Assembly (NCBI GenBank): GCA_023213395.1
Contig: CM041465.1
Span: 186,875,741-186,939,740, forward strand
Length of the DNA stretch: 64,000 bases
Source of the DNA: Cycas panzhihuaensis
Taxonomy: Eukaryota > Cycadophyta
Direction of reading: 5' to 3'
Shown here piece after piece: positions 1 through 12,045 of this stretch. The translations under genes were made by a program, and so were the position numbers. Positions within the stretch are counted from its first letter, which is position 1, and the number at the start of each line of letters is the position of its first letter. The notes beneath the pieces were generated by a model. The model did not search any database. It was not told where the DNA came from and saw only the letters and a program-made list of their open reading frames with translations.

Positions 1-134
1 TTGGTAGTATCATAGTGATCAATTACATTAAGAAGTTGTAACCGTCACATCATTGATGTATATTTAAGAAGACATAATCTCAATAGAAATCAAGAACTCT
101 TTTCTTCTATGTTTAAGTTATGCTCTATTTTTCA
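1..134 (+). repeat. 5' LTR of Copia-1, cut by the window edge
   Basis: It matches 5024-5157 base for base in length and ends in CA four bases before the primer-binding site. By comparison with the 3' LTR, the first 81 bases lie outside the window. Confidence 0.93.
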
Positions 135-137
135 TCA

Positions 138-149
138 TGGTATTAGAAC
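138..149 (+). other. Primer-binding site of Copia-1 (tRNA-iMet type)
   Basis: TGGTATTAGAAC matches the usual plant initiator-tRNA-Met primer site at 10 of 12 positions, directly after the LTR. Both mismatches are transitions. Confidence 0.85.
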
Positions 150-810
150 AGGCCAGTTTAAACTGATTCCCTTTCTGATGAATTTCTTCTGTCAAGATAA
201 CTTAGCCAAGAGTGAAAGAAGGAGACAAGGCAGTAGGACTTTCCTACAAGTCAGAGATCATTATTTTTTCTAGTACGGAACCATACGGATCTATACGATC
301 ATGTACGGAAGGAAATTTTTCAAAGTGCTCAGATCAAAGCGAAATTTGGTGGGGAGATAGATCAGAGGACACTGAAGATATTTCTCTTCTGGAGTTGATT
401 CATCCGAGGTCATTTTTGAAGGCCAAATCGAGCCTGAGCCAGTCTGCGTGGGTTTGAAGGAATTTTCTCAAAAATTTTCTCGATTTTCTCAGAAAATCAG
501 GTAATTCCAGTCATAATCTCTTCTTGGCATTAATACCTTGGATTTGCGTCCAGTTTTGAAGATTTATTTCAACGATTTCTTAGTATTTTTTTAAAAATAT
601 GAATTTCTGCCCTAGCCACCATTTTTCTTTCCAAAGCAGATTTCTCTAGTTTGAAAATTGATTTTGAAAAACTGACTTCAGATTTAGGTAGGCAACTGAG
701 AAACCTCGATTTTGAGGTACTTTTTTATTTTGGCCGTACACCTAGGGTTCCGTCTGAGTGCAATGCATTTGTCTGAGCAGTATAAAATCCTGTCTTTTGA
801 CCAAAAAATA

Positions 811-3800
811 ATGTCGTCCTCTCTCATCTCTCTGCCTGAACCAGAAAAATTAACCGATTCAAATTATCATGTGTGAAAAATTAAGACAGAAAGAATTTTG
901 AGGGTGAAAAATGCCTGGAAAATTGCTGAAGGGATAGAAAAACGTCCTTCTGTTGGCGATGATAAGCTAGGAAATTGGATTGAAAGAAATAATATGGCCA
1001 GTCTCACATTAAAAATGTCCATTTCTGACTCTATCCTCGTTTATGTTGAAAAATTAAATCATGCTTCTGAAATTTGGAAATGCTTAGAAAATTTATACGG
1101 ACAAAAGAATAAGGCAAGAATAATTACACTCAAAGAAGAGTTGTACAAACTTCATATGAAAGAAAATGAAGAGATAGAAGAATTTATGCATAAAATCATT
1201 ACTGTGAGAAATAATCTCTTGAGTGCTGGAGGCCTAATATCTGAACAAGACCTTGTGGAAATTGTAACAGCAAGGTTGCCAAAGTCGTTTGACACAATTG
1301 TCAACACTATCACAGATAGTGATAGGTTAGACAAATTAACTGTTGATGAATTAACAAGTTTATTGTTAAGACAAGAACAGAGAAACAAAAGATATGAAAA
1401 CACAATAGAGTTGGAGGATGCATTTGCATCCAGACTGAATCTCGGGCCAAGAGGAAGACAACAATTTCAAGGACCAAGTAGAACATTAGACTTCCGGAGA
1501 CGAGGACGCTGACAAAATTCCAAAGGACGAGGACGCAGTAGAGAAAACAGAGTCTGCTACAACTATGGAAGAACTAGACATTTCGCCATCAGTTGTAGAA
1601 TCTTTGACATATGCTACTACTGCAGACAAAGTGGACACTACCCATATCAGTGGCCACAAAGACGAAGTGAATTTTAGAAAGGAAAATGACCTATTAGAGG
1701 ATACAGCAAAGAAAAGGACGAAGAGGAAGAGGAAGAAGAAGAGATAGCCTTTATCACAGCACTGGTTACCGGAATGAAAGATAAAGACATATGGTACATA
1801 GATTCAGGAGCCTCCAAACATATGACAAGTCGGGAAGAATGGTTTCAAACCATGAATCCATACAATATGGATAAATCAGTAGAGCTGGGTGACAAATATT
1901 CCCTTAATATAAAAGGGATTGGAACCATTTCAGTAAACCTGGATGGAAATGAAAAAAGAATTGGAAATGTTTTGTTTATTCCAGATCTAAAAATGAATCT
2001 CCTCTCTGTCTCTCAACTAAGCAAAAAGGGTTTGAGAACCATATTTTATGAAGAAGGGAATTGCCACATTTTGGATATGAAAAAAGACAAAAAATTTATT
2101 GGAAAAGGAGTCAGATGTAATGATCTTTACAAACTCCTGTCAGATCCTGTACTTCCTTACCTGGAAGAAAAAGCTTGTACTGCTTCTAAATCTAATAATA
2201 AAGCATGGCATTTAAGGTATGGGCATCTTTCAATTGATACACTTAAACAAATAAAAAAGTCAGGAATGGTAAATGGCCTACCTAATATTTCATCAGATAC
2301 ATTTGTTTGTAAAGGTTGTCAACTCGGCAAACAACATAGACTTCCTTTTAAAGAAAGTACTTGGAAAGCTCAGTCTAAATTAGAATTGATACACATAGAT
2401 ATTTGTGGTCCAATTACACCTCTGACAATTAATGGATGCAGATACTTCTTAACTTTCATTGATGACTTCACTTGGAAAGTTTAGGTATATTTCTTACATA
2501 ATAAGTCAAAAGTTTTTGAAACATTTAAAGAATTTAAAGCAGAAGCAGAGCTAGAATCAGGAACGAAAATCAAATGAATCAGATCCAATGGAGGAGAGGA
2601 ATATATATCAAAGGAGTTTCTAAATTACTACAAGGACCGAGGGATTCGTAGACAGGTTATAACTCCTTATACCCCTCAGTCAAATGAAGTAGCTGAAAGA
2701 AAGAATAGAACTCTAATGGAAATGGCTCGAAGCATGATATATGGAACTAAAATATCTAAGACATATTGGGCAGAAGCAGTTAGCATAGCATGCTACCTAA
2801 TAAACAGAAGTCCAACAAAAGCATTAAAGAACGTCACTCCAGAAGAAGCTTGGATAGGATAAAAACCCAATGTAAGTTTTCTCAAAGTGTTTGGCAGTCA
2901 AGCATTTGTGTATATTCCCGATAAAAGAAGGTCCAAATTAGATGTAAAAAACATAGAATGTGTCTTAATAGGATATAGTAAAAATTCAAAGGCATATAAA
3001 TGCATAGATCCAAAAACAAATAAAATCTATGTAAGTAGAGATGTCATTTTTAACGAAGAAAACTTAGTTGAATCTTCACAAATTAGAGTAATAGAAAATG
3101 AAAAAGAAAGAGGACAGGAAGCTGCTGGACATAAAGAAATGCAAGAAGATGAGCCAGAAAATAAGTTAGAAGTTACTTCAGAGGATCAAGAAACTGAAGA
3201 AGGAAATGATTCAGAAATCACTTCAGAAGAAGGACAAGCTGGTCCATCGTCAATCAGTCAAGTATCAGAAGACATCATTGAAAAAGAAGATCCACACAAA
3301 TAGAAAAAGTTGCCAAAATGGTATATCAAAACAGTTGAAGAAGGAAATGTAATAGAACAGAAAACTTGGGAACAAAGGTCAAGAGCTCTTCTAAGCAAAG
3401 TTGAACCACAAAATTTTCAAGAAGCAAAAGATCATCAAAAATAGAGAGAGGCAATGGACAATGAAATAAATTCAATCAAGAAAAATCAAACATGGGAATT
3501 AGTAGAACTACCTACTAATAAATCCACTATAAACTACAAATGGGTTTACAAAACAAAGAAAGGAGTAGATGGCAAAATTGAAAAACACAAGGCAAGGTTA
3601 GTCGCAAAAGGGTACACTCAAACAGCAGGTGTAGATTCTGATGAGACCTTTTCTCCAGTAGTAAAGATGAACACAATAAGGACAGTAATAGCTTTGGCTG
3701 CTGCATAAGGTTAGAAAATCTCCCAGCTGGATGTAAAGAGCGCCTTCTTAAACGGTGAGCTAGAAGAAGAAGTCTATATGCAACAACCAGAAGGATATGT

Positions 3801-4935
3801 TGAACAGGGACAGAAGAATCTAGTCTGCAAATTAAAAAAGGCTTTATATGGTCTAAAATAAGCTCCACGTGCCTAGTATGCAAAATTAGATCATTTTCTT
3901 GAAGAAAATAAGTTTATTCGGTGTAACTCTGACTCCAGTCTCTATATAAGAAAAATAAACAACAAGATAACAATAATTATTATCTATGTAGATGATATGC
4001 TTCTTACTGGAAATGATGTAGAAGGAATTAAGTGGATCAAAGGTCAACTTCAGCAAAAATTTGAAATGACAGACTTGGGTTCACTAAATTATTACTTGGG
4101 ACTAGAGATAGGTCAACATCAAACTTACGTAACCTTGTGCCAAAGTAATTATATTAAAAATCTGCTTGTTTGATTTTAGATGGAGAATTGCAATCCATGC
4201 ACAACACCCATGGAAACAAATTGTGACCTAACAGTAAATAGTATGGAAAAGGATGTCGATGTTACTCTGTACAGACAAATGATTGGAAGTCTGATTTATT
4301 TGATAACCACCAGGCCCGATATATCCTATCCAGTAGGATTAATATCCAGATATATACAGAATCCGAAGTTGAGACACTGGCAAGCCACAAAAAGAGTTTT
4401 AAAATATCTCAAAGGAACAACAGATCTCAAGTTAGTATACTTAAAGGGGTACCCAGCTGAAATATCAGGGTACTACAACTCTGACTGGGCTGGTGACAAA
4501 GAACAAAGGAAATCAACAAGTGGATATTATTTTTTCTTAGGAGCTTCAGCAATCTCATGGTGCAGTAAGAAACAAGCTACAGTAGCTCTTTCCTCTATAG
4601 AAGCAGAATATAAAGTAGCCACATTAGCAACTTGTGAAGCTATCTAGTTAAGACAACTTTTGCTTGATTTGAATCAATAGCAGAAAGGAGCAACTTCTCT
4701 GAAATGTGACAACCAAAATGCCATCAAGCTGACTAAAAATCTAATTCTACATGCAAGAACAAAACATATTGAAGTTCATCATCATTTCATAAGAGAAAAA
4801 GTGCAGAATAAAGAGATAGACTTAGAATATTATCCCACATCTGAGCAAGTTACAGATCTCCTGACAAAGCCTCTTGGGAGAGAAAGGCTCAAATATTTAA
4901 GAGACAAGATAGGACTATTAGAGATAAAACATTAA
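811..4935 (+). pseudogene. Copia-1 gag-pol polyprotein, one frame with 17 internal stops
   Basis: From the ATG at 811 (MSSSLISLPEPEKL) to the TAA at 4933 all recognisable domains stay in one frame, 1374 codons, the usual copia size. Order: UBN2-type Gag; two CCHC knuckles (1555-1596 with the second Cys changed to Tyr, 1612-1653 with the last Cys changed to Trp); protease with IDSGAS at 1798; GAG-pre-integrase; integrase (first Asp 2398, second catalytic Asp replaced by Asn at 2587, Glu 2695); reverse transcriptase with YVDD at 3985-3996; RNase H with SDWAGD near 4480. Internal stops are at 874, 1510, 1675, 1687, 2482, 2575, 2860, 3301, 3442, 3706, 3712, 3859, 3874, 4171, 4177, 4645 and 4678. 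No frameshift was found. The element cannot make a functional polyprotein. Confidence 0.93.
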
Positions 4936-4942
4936 GAGGGGG

Positions 4943-5157
4943 TGTTGAGATATAATATTTTATCTAGGAAAGAAAGGGGGTCATTTTAGGCCCACCCTTA
5001 ATGTACTCATAAGATCGTGCCACTTGGCAGTATCAAAGTGATCGGTTACATTAAGAAGTTATAACCATCACATCATTGATGTATACTTAAGAAGACAGAA
5101 TCTCAATAGAAATTAAGAACTCTTTTCTTCTCTGTTTAAGTTATACTCTGTTTTTCA
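4943..5157 (+). repeat. 3' LTR of Copia-1 (215 bp)
   Basis: It starts TGTTGAGATA after the purine tract AAGAGGGGG (4934-4942) and ends in CA. This gives the full LTR length, since the 5' copy is cut by the window. Confidence 0.92.
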
Positions 5158-5387
5158 TTAGTCTCTTAATGAAATGTGTTTTATGTGCATTTAGATGTAA
5201 TTTTGGGTTTGTGTCATTAGGTAGAAAAATCCTAACCCTAATGCTCACCCTTAATAATAAAAAATAAAATCTCAATGAGAGAGTCATTATTCATTCTCAC
5301 ATCTAGGCTTGCTCTCATCTCTTTTTCATTCTCCATTGCCATTGTGTGCATGTGAGTAATTTATTCTCTAGATCCATTCTTCCTTTA
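5158..5387 (+). repeat. 5' LTR remnant of Copia-6
   Basis: It aligns with 17119-17361 from the 'ttagtctcttaatg' block through 'gatccattcttcctt'. The upstream 70 bp of the LTR were separated by the Copia-1 insertion. Confidence 0.87.
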
Positions 5388-5389
5388 TA

Positions 5390-5401
5390 TGGTATTAGAG
5401 C
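5390..5401 (+). other. Primer-binding site of Copia-6
   Basis: TGGTATTAGAGC lies two bases after the LTR end and matches the initiator-tRNA-Met primer site at 11 of 12 positions. Confidence 0.82.
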
Positions 5402-6399
5402 TAGAAGGAGATCTATTCACTCAATTCCATTTGCATGGAGTCATTTTGTCTCTCATTCACCTTCAATGTGAAGTATTGAGAGTGCACTCATCATTTTTAA
5501 TATTTTGAGAGCTTAAAATTATATTATTTTATATGTTACTACTTTTTCTATGTGTGAAAAAATTTAGAGGTGAAAAATACAAGTTTTTGAAGCCATTTGG
5601 TTGTCAGAATAGCCTCGAGAGCATTAAAGACCTACAATTTTATGAAAATTTTAACCAACTCAGATTTTGATAAAATTTGGCATGCAAGGTCTCCTTACCA
5701 AGAGGATCATTTTTGTCTTCTAGAGTAGCTTTAGATTTAGCTTATAACAATGAGTTTTGGCTGAGATAAAAGGTTAAAATTTACAAATAAATGACTTAAG
5801 TCACTTCTCCCAGTGAAATCATTTAATCATAAGCTAAAAATCTAAAAGTTTCTTTTAAGGGATATAGTAGATTTATGTCTTAGAATCATTTTAAGATAAA
5901 TCTCATCAAGTTTCATCGACTGGTTATTGAGATCTATGCAGTTTTCTCACAGATACTAAATTTGCCTACTCAACTCCATAACGGATATTGTAAGGGTATT
6001 ATAGGTAATTTTTTATTGATTTTAAAGATGGTGTAGAAAGAAAATTTGATGCACATATAAAAATGTAACTTTTAACATATTGAAGTTTAGATTCTGAGAT
6101 AGTGGACCTGGTAAGATTCTACTTTTGTGTTTTTTTCAAGTAATTTTTTTTATGCCTTTTCAAAATTTTGACTTCACTACTCTATCAAAAATTATATTTT
6201 TAAAATGTTTTTCTTCTACCATAAATTTAAATTCTATAATTTAGGTCTTTATATTTGTAATTTTTATAAAATTTTATCCATTTATTATTATTTGTAAATT
6301 TTGTAAAAAAATCATAAAATATGGTAAAATAGCATGCATTTAAATTTAGAAAAATTAGTACTTTAGAGCAAATTGATTTTCTTTTTAGCCCATTGTGGA
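5402..6399 (+). other. First part of the Copia-6 leader, non-coding
   Basis: About 1 kb of AT-rich DNA between the PBS and the LTR-7 insertion. I see no protein similarity in any frame. It resumes at 11107 after LTR-7. Confidence 0.6.
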
Positions 6400-6823
6400 T
6401 GTTGGAGTTAATCATCATCACTCTACTCCTACATTTTCAACTAGGATTGTACACCTCATCAACTTCAATTTAGACATGTGATGCTCAACATGTCGAGGTA
6501 AGTTAAGGTAAGTTTAACTTTAATTTAAGTTAATTTCATTTGAGTTAACTTTATTTTATTATTATTTTGAATTCAGAGGTTAAGAAGTTTCCCTCCTCCC
6601 CAAAATTATAAATATTGAGGGGTGTGCAACCCTGGTATCTTTAGACACTGCCCTTATTTAGGAAATTTGTAATGCTCACTTCTCACAATGGCTTGAATAC
6701 AATAATTTCATGTTTATGCAACTATTATGCTATTGTGATACATTGATGTATTGATGCAATATTAATTTATAGTTATTTGATATGTGTTCTACCTTGTTCT
6801 CCTACAAAGATATTTTTCCTACA
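6400..6823 (+). repeat. 5' LTR of LTR-7 (424 bp)
   Basis: It starts TGTTGGAGTTAATC, ends CCTACA, and aligns over its whole length with 10676-11101 at high identity by eye. Confidence 0.88.
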
Positions 6824-6825
6824 TT

Positions 6826-6837
6826 TGGTATCAGAGC
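6826..6837 (+). other. Primer-binding site of LTR-7, perfect
   Basis: TGGTATCAGAGC is an exact match to the plant initiator-tRNA-Met primer site, two bases after the LTR. Confidence 0.92.
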
Positions 6838-9800
6838 AGGTTCACGATCTATTATTGAAGTTTTCTTGAAGAATAAGGAAGGTTGTTGGTATTTTGAAGC
6901 ATATTTGCTCATAGCAACAAATATTTGGTTACATTCATTTTTCTGTAAGTTTTTCAGCAAGTTTTGATTATTATTAAGTTATATTGGTGATATAACAAAT
7001 ATTTTTTAGGTTTATTTTCAGATTTGTGCAGATCTACGCAGGATTTCATTAGTAAGCCATATCTACTCAAGTTTTTTTCTCAAATTTGAGCCATATTTCT
7101 TTAGTTCTACACATTTTATCTTATATTTCATCATTATTTCAGCTGCAAGCTATATTTTATTCAAAGTTTTCTCATATTTAAGTTATATTTTTTTTAGATC
7201 TATAGTTTTTATAACATATTTAACAGTTTTCAAGTTTCTCTGTCTATTTTATCTAATATTTTTTGCAGATCTACAAAGGAGATCAGTTGTGTGCAAGATT
7301 TATATGATTTTTCTTCAAGATCTATAATTTTTACTTCAGATCTACCGTAGTTTTCTACAGATCTGACTTTAGTTTCCTAGTTTATTCTATTCAAATATTC
7401 AATTTTTTATGTATGTTCAGCCTAAAAGGCCACTTAAAGAAGTTGTATTACAGCTCTTATTGTCTATTTCGTTATTTTCTTCAGATTTTGGGTAGCTATA
7501 GCACATCTACAAAATATTGGTTTGATTATTCATATTTAAATCTCAAACTTTATATACTATAAAGTTTATTTATTTAAAAGTTTTTATATTATTTTCTATT
7601 TTCACATTTTCTATTTTTCTTTTTTTTTTTGGCGACTTGATTCTTATGTTGGCAAACTTATGCAATAGATCTACCACTTAAAACCCTAGCAAGTGACCAC
7701 TCATTGTGATCCTTGTTGAGCTAGCAATCCAATGAAAGAGACGGTTCGTGATTTTACTGATCAGACAGCAATATATTTCATCTAGATCAACTACTACTCT
7801 AATTTGGCCTCTATTCGATCTGCAAGCTTATTCTCAATGTAGAAGCAACGGATCGTTGTAAAATTTCACCAACATCTGGCCATCTAAGACACCCTGCCAC
7901 CTATAAAATCTTGTCTTATTTGATGGCCTGTAAAGAGAGATCCAGCCTCCAAAGCAACTAAAACCCTAGTTTACTAAGTTTTTTCATCATTTTCTCACTA
8001 TTTTTTTAAATTGTTTTGAAATTTTTTTATGAAATCTATATCTTTCTACTTGGGCGCCTCTCTATATGTCAATTTCAATTCAAATCTAAGCTTTATTAAT
8101 ACTCTTTCATCTACATCTCTATTTTTTTGGTAAACGGCTTGTTATTTTTCATATAAAACACATATTTTTTAATCATTTCAATTCTTTCTTAATGTATTTT
8201 CAACGTGATTTGAGTGGCAATCAGTGGTGCCTCAGTCTGCACACTAGTCCATATAAAAATTGATTAGTTTCATCAAATTTTTTGCTCTGTTTTCACCATT
8301 GTTTCCTCCTTGTCTCCGCACGCTATTCATTTTTTTTGTTGTTTTATATATATGAAAATTACTCTTTTAAAGTTTTTTTCTATTTGATTCTCTTGCAGAA
8401 TCATTGGTGGCTCCCATCCAGTTCTCCTTAGATCAATTTGGTCATCTGGTTCCTCACCATTCCATCCTATTCATTACGCAGGCCGCGCAGGTTCGATCGT
8501 GCCACATTACATTTTATTTATTTTTCCATAAAGTTTTTAATTTAATAAAAGTAAATTGTATAACGTTTTAATTTCGGGGTTTAAAGGATTTAGTCCCCTA
8601 AAATTTCATCCCCTGGTCCTATTTTATCTCCATATGACCGTTAGCAAAGGTTAACATAAGTTTTCAACCTTTTTTTTTTTTTTTTTTTTTTTTTTTTCTT
8701 ACTTTACATAGGGTTATTGGCTTTTTTTACCATAGCTCCTCACTGAGTCACCAGTTTCTAACAAAACCAATTTCATTGGGTCAGAAATTTTCTGTAGATT
8801 AATTTTGACTAGTCATATGACTAATTTGATGCTGATTTAACCCTGTTTCAGTCGATTTAAAGTCGATCAGTCGTTTTTTCAGCATTTTTTTAACTTTTTA
8901 CAAAATCACTTTTTGAACTGATCGTATTTTATTACTAGGAAATTATTTTCTGCCCAGATTTATTCTAATGTGATCTACATTAAATAAACTTCATTACCTA
9001 CCTTTTATTTTATTTTTTAGAATTCATTTTGACCATTATTTTAATCACTGAAAGTGACATTTTAGTGGTTTTTAGTTTTTTCCTTAACATTTTACCATAA
9101 AGGTACCTGTTACTATTTCTACAATAACTTTTTTGTTTGAAGTCCAAATTTATCTTCATCAGTTTCTTTGGGAATCTGACTCAATTCTCTTCGATCTGAT
9201 ATAGTTTTTTATACATTTTAATATATTTTTACTAATTTTTAAATCACTCAAAGTAGAGGTATTTTATTACTTTAAACCTACGATTTTTTACACTTTGATA
9301 TATATATTTCTCAAAATTTTTTAGTTGAAAGTATATTGAGCAGTCTTCTAAATAATATTTAATCATTTTTCAGCATTTTATAAAGTTTTATTAGTATTTT
9401 TATACAATTTTGAGCCTCGGCTTCTGTTAGGCCTCAAAATAATGCCTGTTTAATTTGGATCATCAAAACTTAACTTATAGGAACTCGTTTTCAAAACGAT
9501 CAATTCTATTGGATTCATATTTTTTTTATATTCATACTCATAAAGTTTCACATCATTCTGATATCATTTATTATATTTTTGAAGCTATCAAACTTAAGGT
9601 TGTCCTTTAACCCTTCTTTTAAAAAGTGTCTTCATACTCCTTATCTTTCAAAGTAAAATATACATATATTTTAATTTTTTCAGTATTATATATTATCATC
9701 AAGGCTAAGGATTTATTGCATTAAGAATTTATATTTATTCATTTAAAGAAAATCCAAAGGTTAAGATCTTATTTCAGATTTGTATCATTATAAGAATATT

Positions 9801-9979
9801 AGTATATGATTTCAAAGTTGCTTCTATATTCATTATTTCCTTATTGCATTTAGTTCATTTATTTTTAAAAGACATTACATTTCTTTTAAAAAGTATATTT
9901 AACATCTTATAAGTTTAGTCACTTATTGACTCTTTTGATTTAGTAAAAGCATATTTTTATATACTAAAGTTTTTTTATA
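6838..9979 (+). other. Long leader of LTR-7, non-coding
   Basis: About 3.1 kb of T-rich DNA between the PBS and the gag frame. It includes a 28-base T run at 8670-8697 and many short direct motifs built on 'agatct'. No coding similarity was recognised. Confidence 0.6.
8670..8697 (+). repeat. Poly-T run, 28 bases
   Basis: Uninterrupted T tract within the LTR-7 leader. A poly-A tail of an inserted minus-strand retroposon is possible, but no SINE or LINE body was recognised next to it. Confidence 0.9.
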
Positions 9980-9980
9980 A

Positions 9981-10569
9981 CATGATACAATTACCTATAT
10001 TTGATGGGTAAAATTTTTCAGAATGGCACAAGGTTATGAAAAATTATTTTATTGCACATGATTTATGAAAACATTTACAAGATGACTATGATGTTAGTAT
10101 TAAGGAAAATATTAGAAAGAATAATAAAGCGTTAGCATTATTATTTTGTACTATCTATAATGATGCTTTTTCAAAGGTTTATGAATTAACTACTTCTAAA
10201 TCTATTTGGGATATTTTAATTTTCACTTAGGGGGGAGATACCCTCTTTATATTTGATGATATTCTTGTTGAGCATGTGAGACAGGTGATAGAACAAGTGG
10301 ATCGCGATGACAAAGCCAATGAAAATTTAGATCAAATGCATGACCAACTTGCTACACAAGGATTTGATCCTCCATTTGAGGGGGAGAATGAGAATGAATC
10401 ATATGATATGATGGAGAATAAATTTGATGACATGACAACTACTCACAGTATAAAGACTACAAAAGACAAAGTTACATCTATACATACATACTTGAATCAA
10501 GTATCATTTACTTACAGCTTTTTTGAACTACTTCATGATACAAAGACATATGTTGCAAGAAGATTATAG
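9981..10569 (+). pseudogene. Degraded gag-like reading frame of LTR-7
   Basis: The translation from 9981 begins MIQLPIFDG and continues with FSEWHKVMKNYFIAHDL. This is the conserved start of UBN2-type copia Gag, which binds and packages element RNA. It is broken by stops near 10010, 10045 and 10230. Downstream, a 97-residue open segment (10276-10569) is acidic and polar (QVDRDDKANENLDQMHD) and I do not recognise it. No CCHC knuckle follows. The frame ends about 100 bp before the 3' LTR, so there is no room for pol. Assignment to Gag is from the N-terminal pattern; the acidic tail has no assigned role. Confidence 0.65.
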
Positions 10570-10675
10570 CATGTTGATAAAGATCAAGGTTAGAATTTTA
10601 AAGTTTTTTTCGAATACAAGTTCCATAAGTTTAAGGAAAAGATACAAGTATTTGTGATGACATTAAATGGGAGAA

Positions 10676-11101
10676 TATTAGAGTTAATCGTCATCACTCC
10701 ACTCCCACCTTTCCAACCAGGATTTTGTACACATCATTAACTTTAATTTAGACATGTAATACTCAACATATTGAGGTAAGTTAAGGTAAGTTTAACTTTG
10801 ATTTAAGTTAGTTTCATTTGAGTTAACTTTATTTTATTATTATTTTGAATTCAAGGGTTGAGAAGTTTCCCTCCTTTCCTAAATTATAAATACTGAGGGG
10901 TGTGCAATCCTGGTGTCTTTAGACACTGCCCTTATTTGAAAATTTTGTAATACTCACTTCTCATAATAACTTGAATACAATGATTTCATATTTATGCAAC
11001 TATAATGCTATTGTGATACATTGATGTATTGATGCAATATTGATTTATGGTTATTTGATATATGTTCTGCCATATTCTCTTGTAAATATATTTTTTCTAC
11101 A
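10676..11101 (+). repeat. 3' LTR of LTR-7 (426 bp)
   Basis: Partner of 6400-6823. It starts TA rather than TG, after a purine stretch (aaatgggagaa), and ends CTACA. Confidence 0.87.
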
Positions 11102-11106
11102 GTGGC

Positions 11107-12045
11107 TTTTGTATTAAAATTTCTAAAAATATATTTAGAAATATTATACTAAAATAAGGAAAACCTTGGATCGAAAGTAACATTTGGTTTCCCTACTAAA
11201 TCTAGCATGTTTTTTTCTATTTGCATATATAGCATAAAGCATCACATAAAATAGGAACAACAACAAAGTAAGAATGAAAGACAAGCAAGCACATTTGACA
11301 ACTTTTTATTTTAGTTTTTAGTTATTTGGAAATAACTTACATTATTCCTAAAAGGAATCTCATCTGTATGATTTATACCGCCAATTCTTGAATTGTGCAC
11401 ACACTTTCCTTAGTTGAAATAGACCATGGTTAGTAGAAGTCTAGGCCCTAAGGAATGTATGAGTTTCATACTAGGTCTGATCTTAACCAGAATAGTGGTG
11501 GAGGGACAGTTTAGCCATACCTATAGCTTTCAATCAAGGATAATCTTGATAATCACCTAGAAAAACTAAAAACCTTAATGCAAGATTAAAATTAACTCAG
11601 TCTAATATCTATCATATCCATGAGATATGCATGAACTATTTGATTCTTCGGAGGAGGTATATAACTGCTCGTTGGTGAACCGGTGAGGACTAGAAGTACC
11701 TAGGCTCTATTATGACTTGGATTTTATCGCCAAAAGAAAGTACAAGTATCATGGGTGAAGGCCCTAATCGTATACTAGAAGCCTTAGGAATCAAAATCTC
11801 ACCTACATTTAGACAAAAGTTAGAGGTTAGTGGTATGACATATCACCACTCTTTACTAGCTCTACATTAGGCCTTATTCTTTCATCATTGATTATACTCG
11901 TTCTTCATAGTTGTTGAAAAATGCTTAAGCATTATTTGCTTTTCATCATAGCATTTATTTCTACATCCTTGTTGCGCTAGGTATACTAGCCATACATGTT
12001 AGTGGCACATACTTCTATCATCTCTTCTACTTCTTCATCATCACC
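11107..12045 (+). other. Second part of the Copia-6 leader, non-coding
   Basis: Continuation of the Copia-6 leader after LTR-7. AT-rich, with no recognisable protein similarity or RNA gene. Confidence 0.55.

Larger units (their letters stand above)
1..5157 (+). mobile_element. Copia-1: Ty1/copia LTR retrotransposon, nearly complete
   Basis: The order is partial 5' LTR, PBS, leader, one gag-pol frame, purine tract and 3' LTR. The window starts inside the 5' LTR. The 134 bases that can be compared (1-134 against 5024-5157) align without gaps and differ at 12 sites, about 91% identity; 9 of the 12 are transitions. The element lies in the 5' LTR of the older Copia-6, whose LTR sequence resumes at 5158. 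The bases right after the 3' LTR (ttagt, 5158-5162) should be the target duplication; its partner is outside the window. The leader (150-810) shows no coding. Confidence 0.93.
6400..11101 (+). mobile_element. LTR-7: gag-only, probably non-autonomous LTR element
   Basis: Two direct repeats of 424 and 426 bp flank a PBS, a leader of about 3.1 kb and a short gag-like frame. No protease, integrase, reverse transcriptase or RNase H is seen. The flanking 5-mers are gtgga (6395-6399) and gtggc (11102-11106), a target duplication with one mismatch. The element sits in the Copia-6 leader. The domain content resembles large-leader non-autonomous elements (LARD-like), though it could be a deletion derivative of a normal copia element. 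Confidence 0.85.

Noticed and set aside
1152-1403. 83-codon minus-strand frame in Copia-1 gag
   Set aside because: Shadow of the plus-strand Gag coding sequence.
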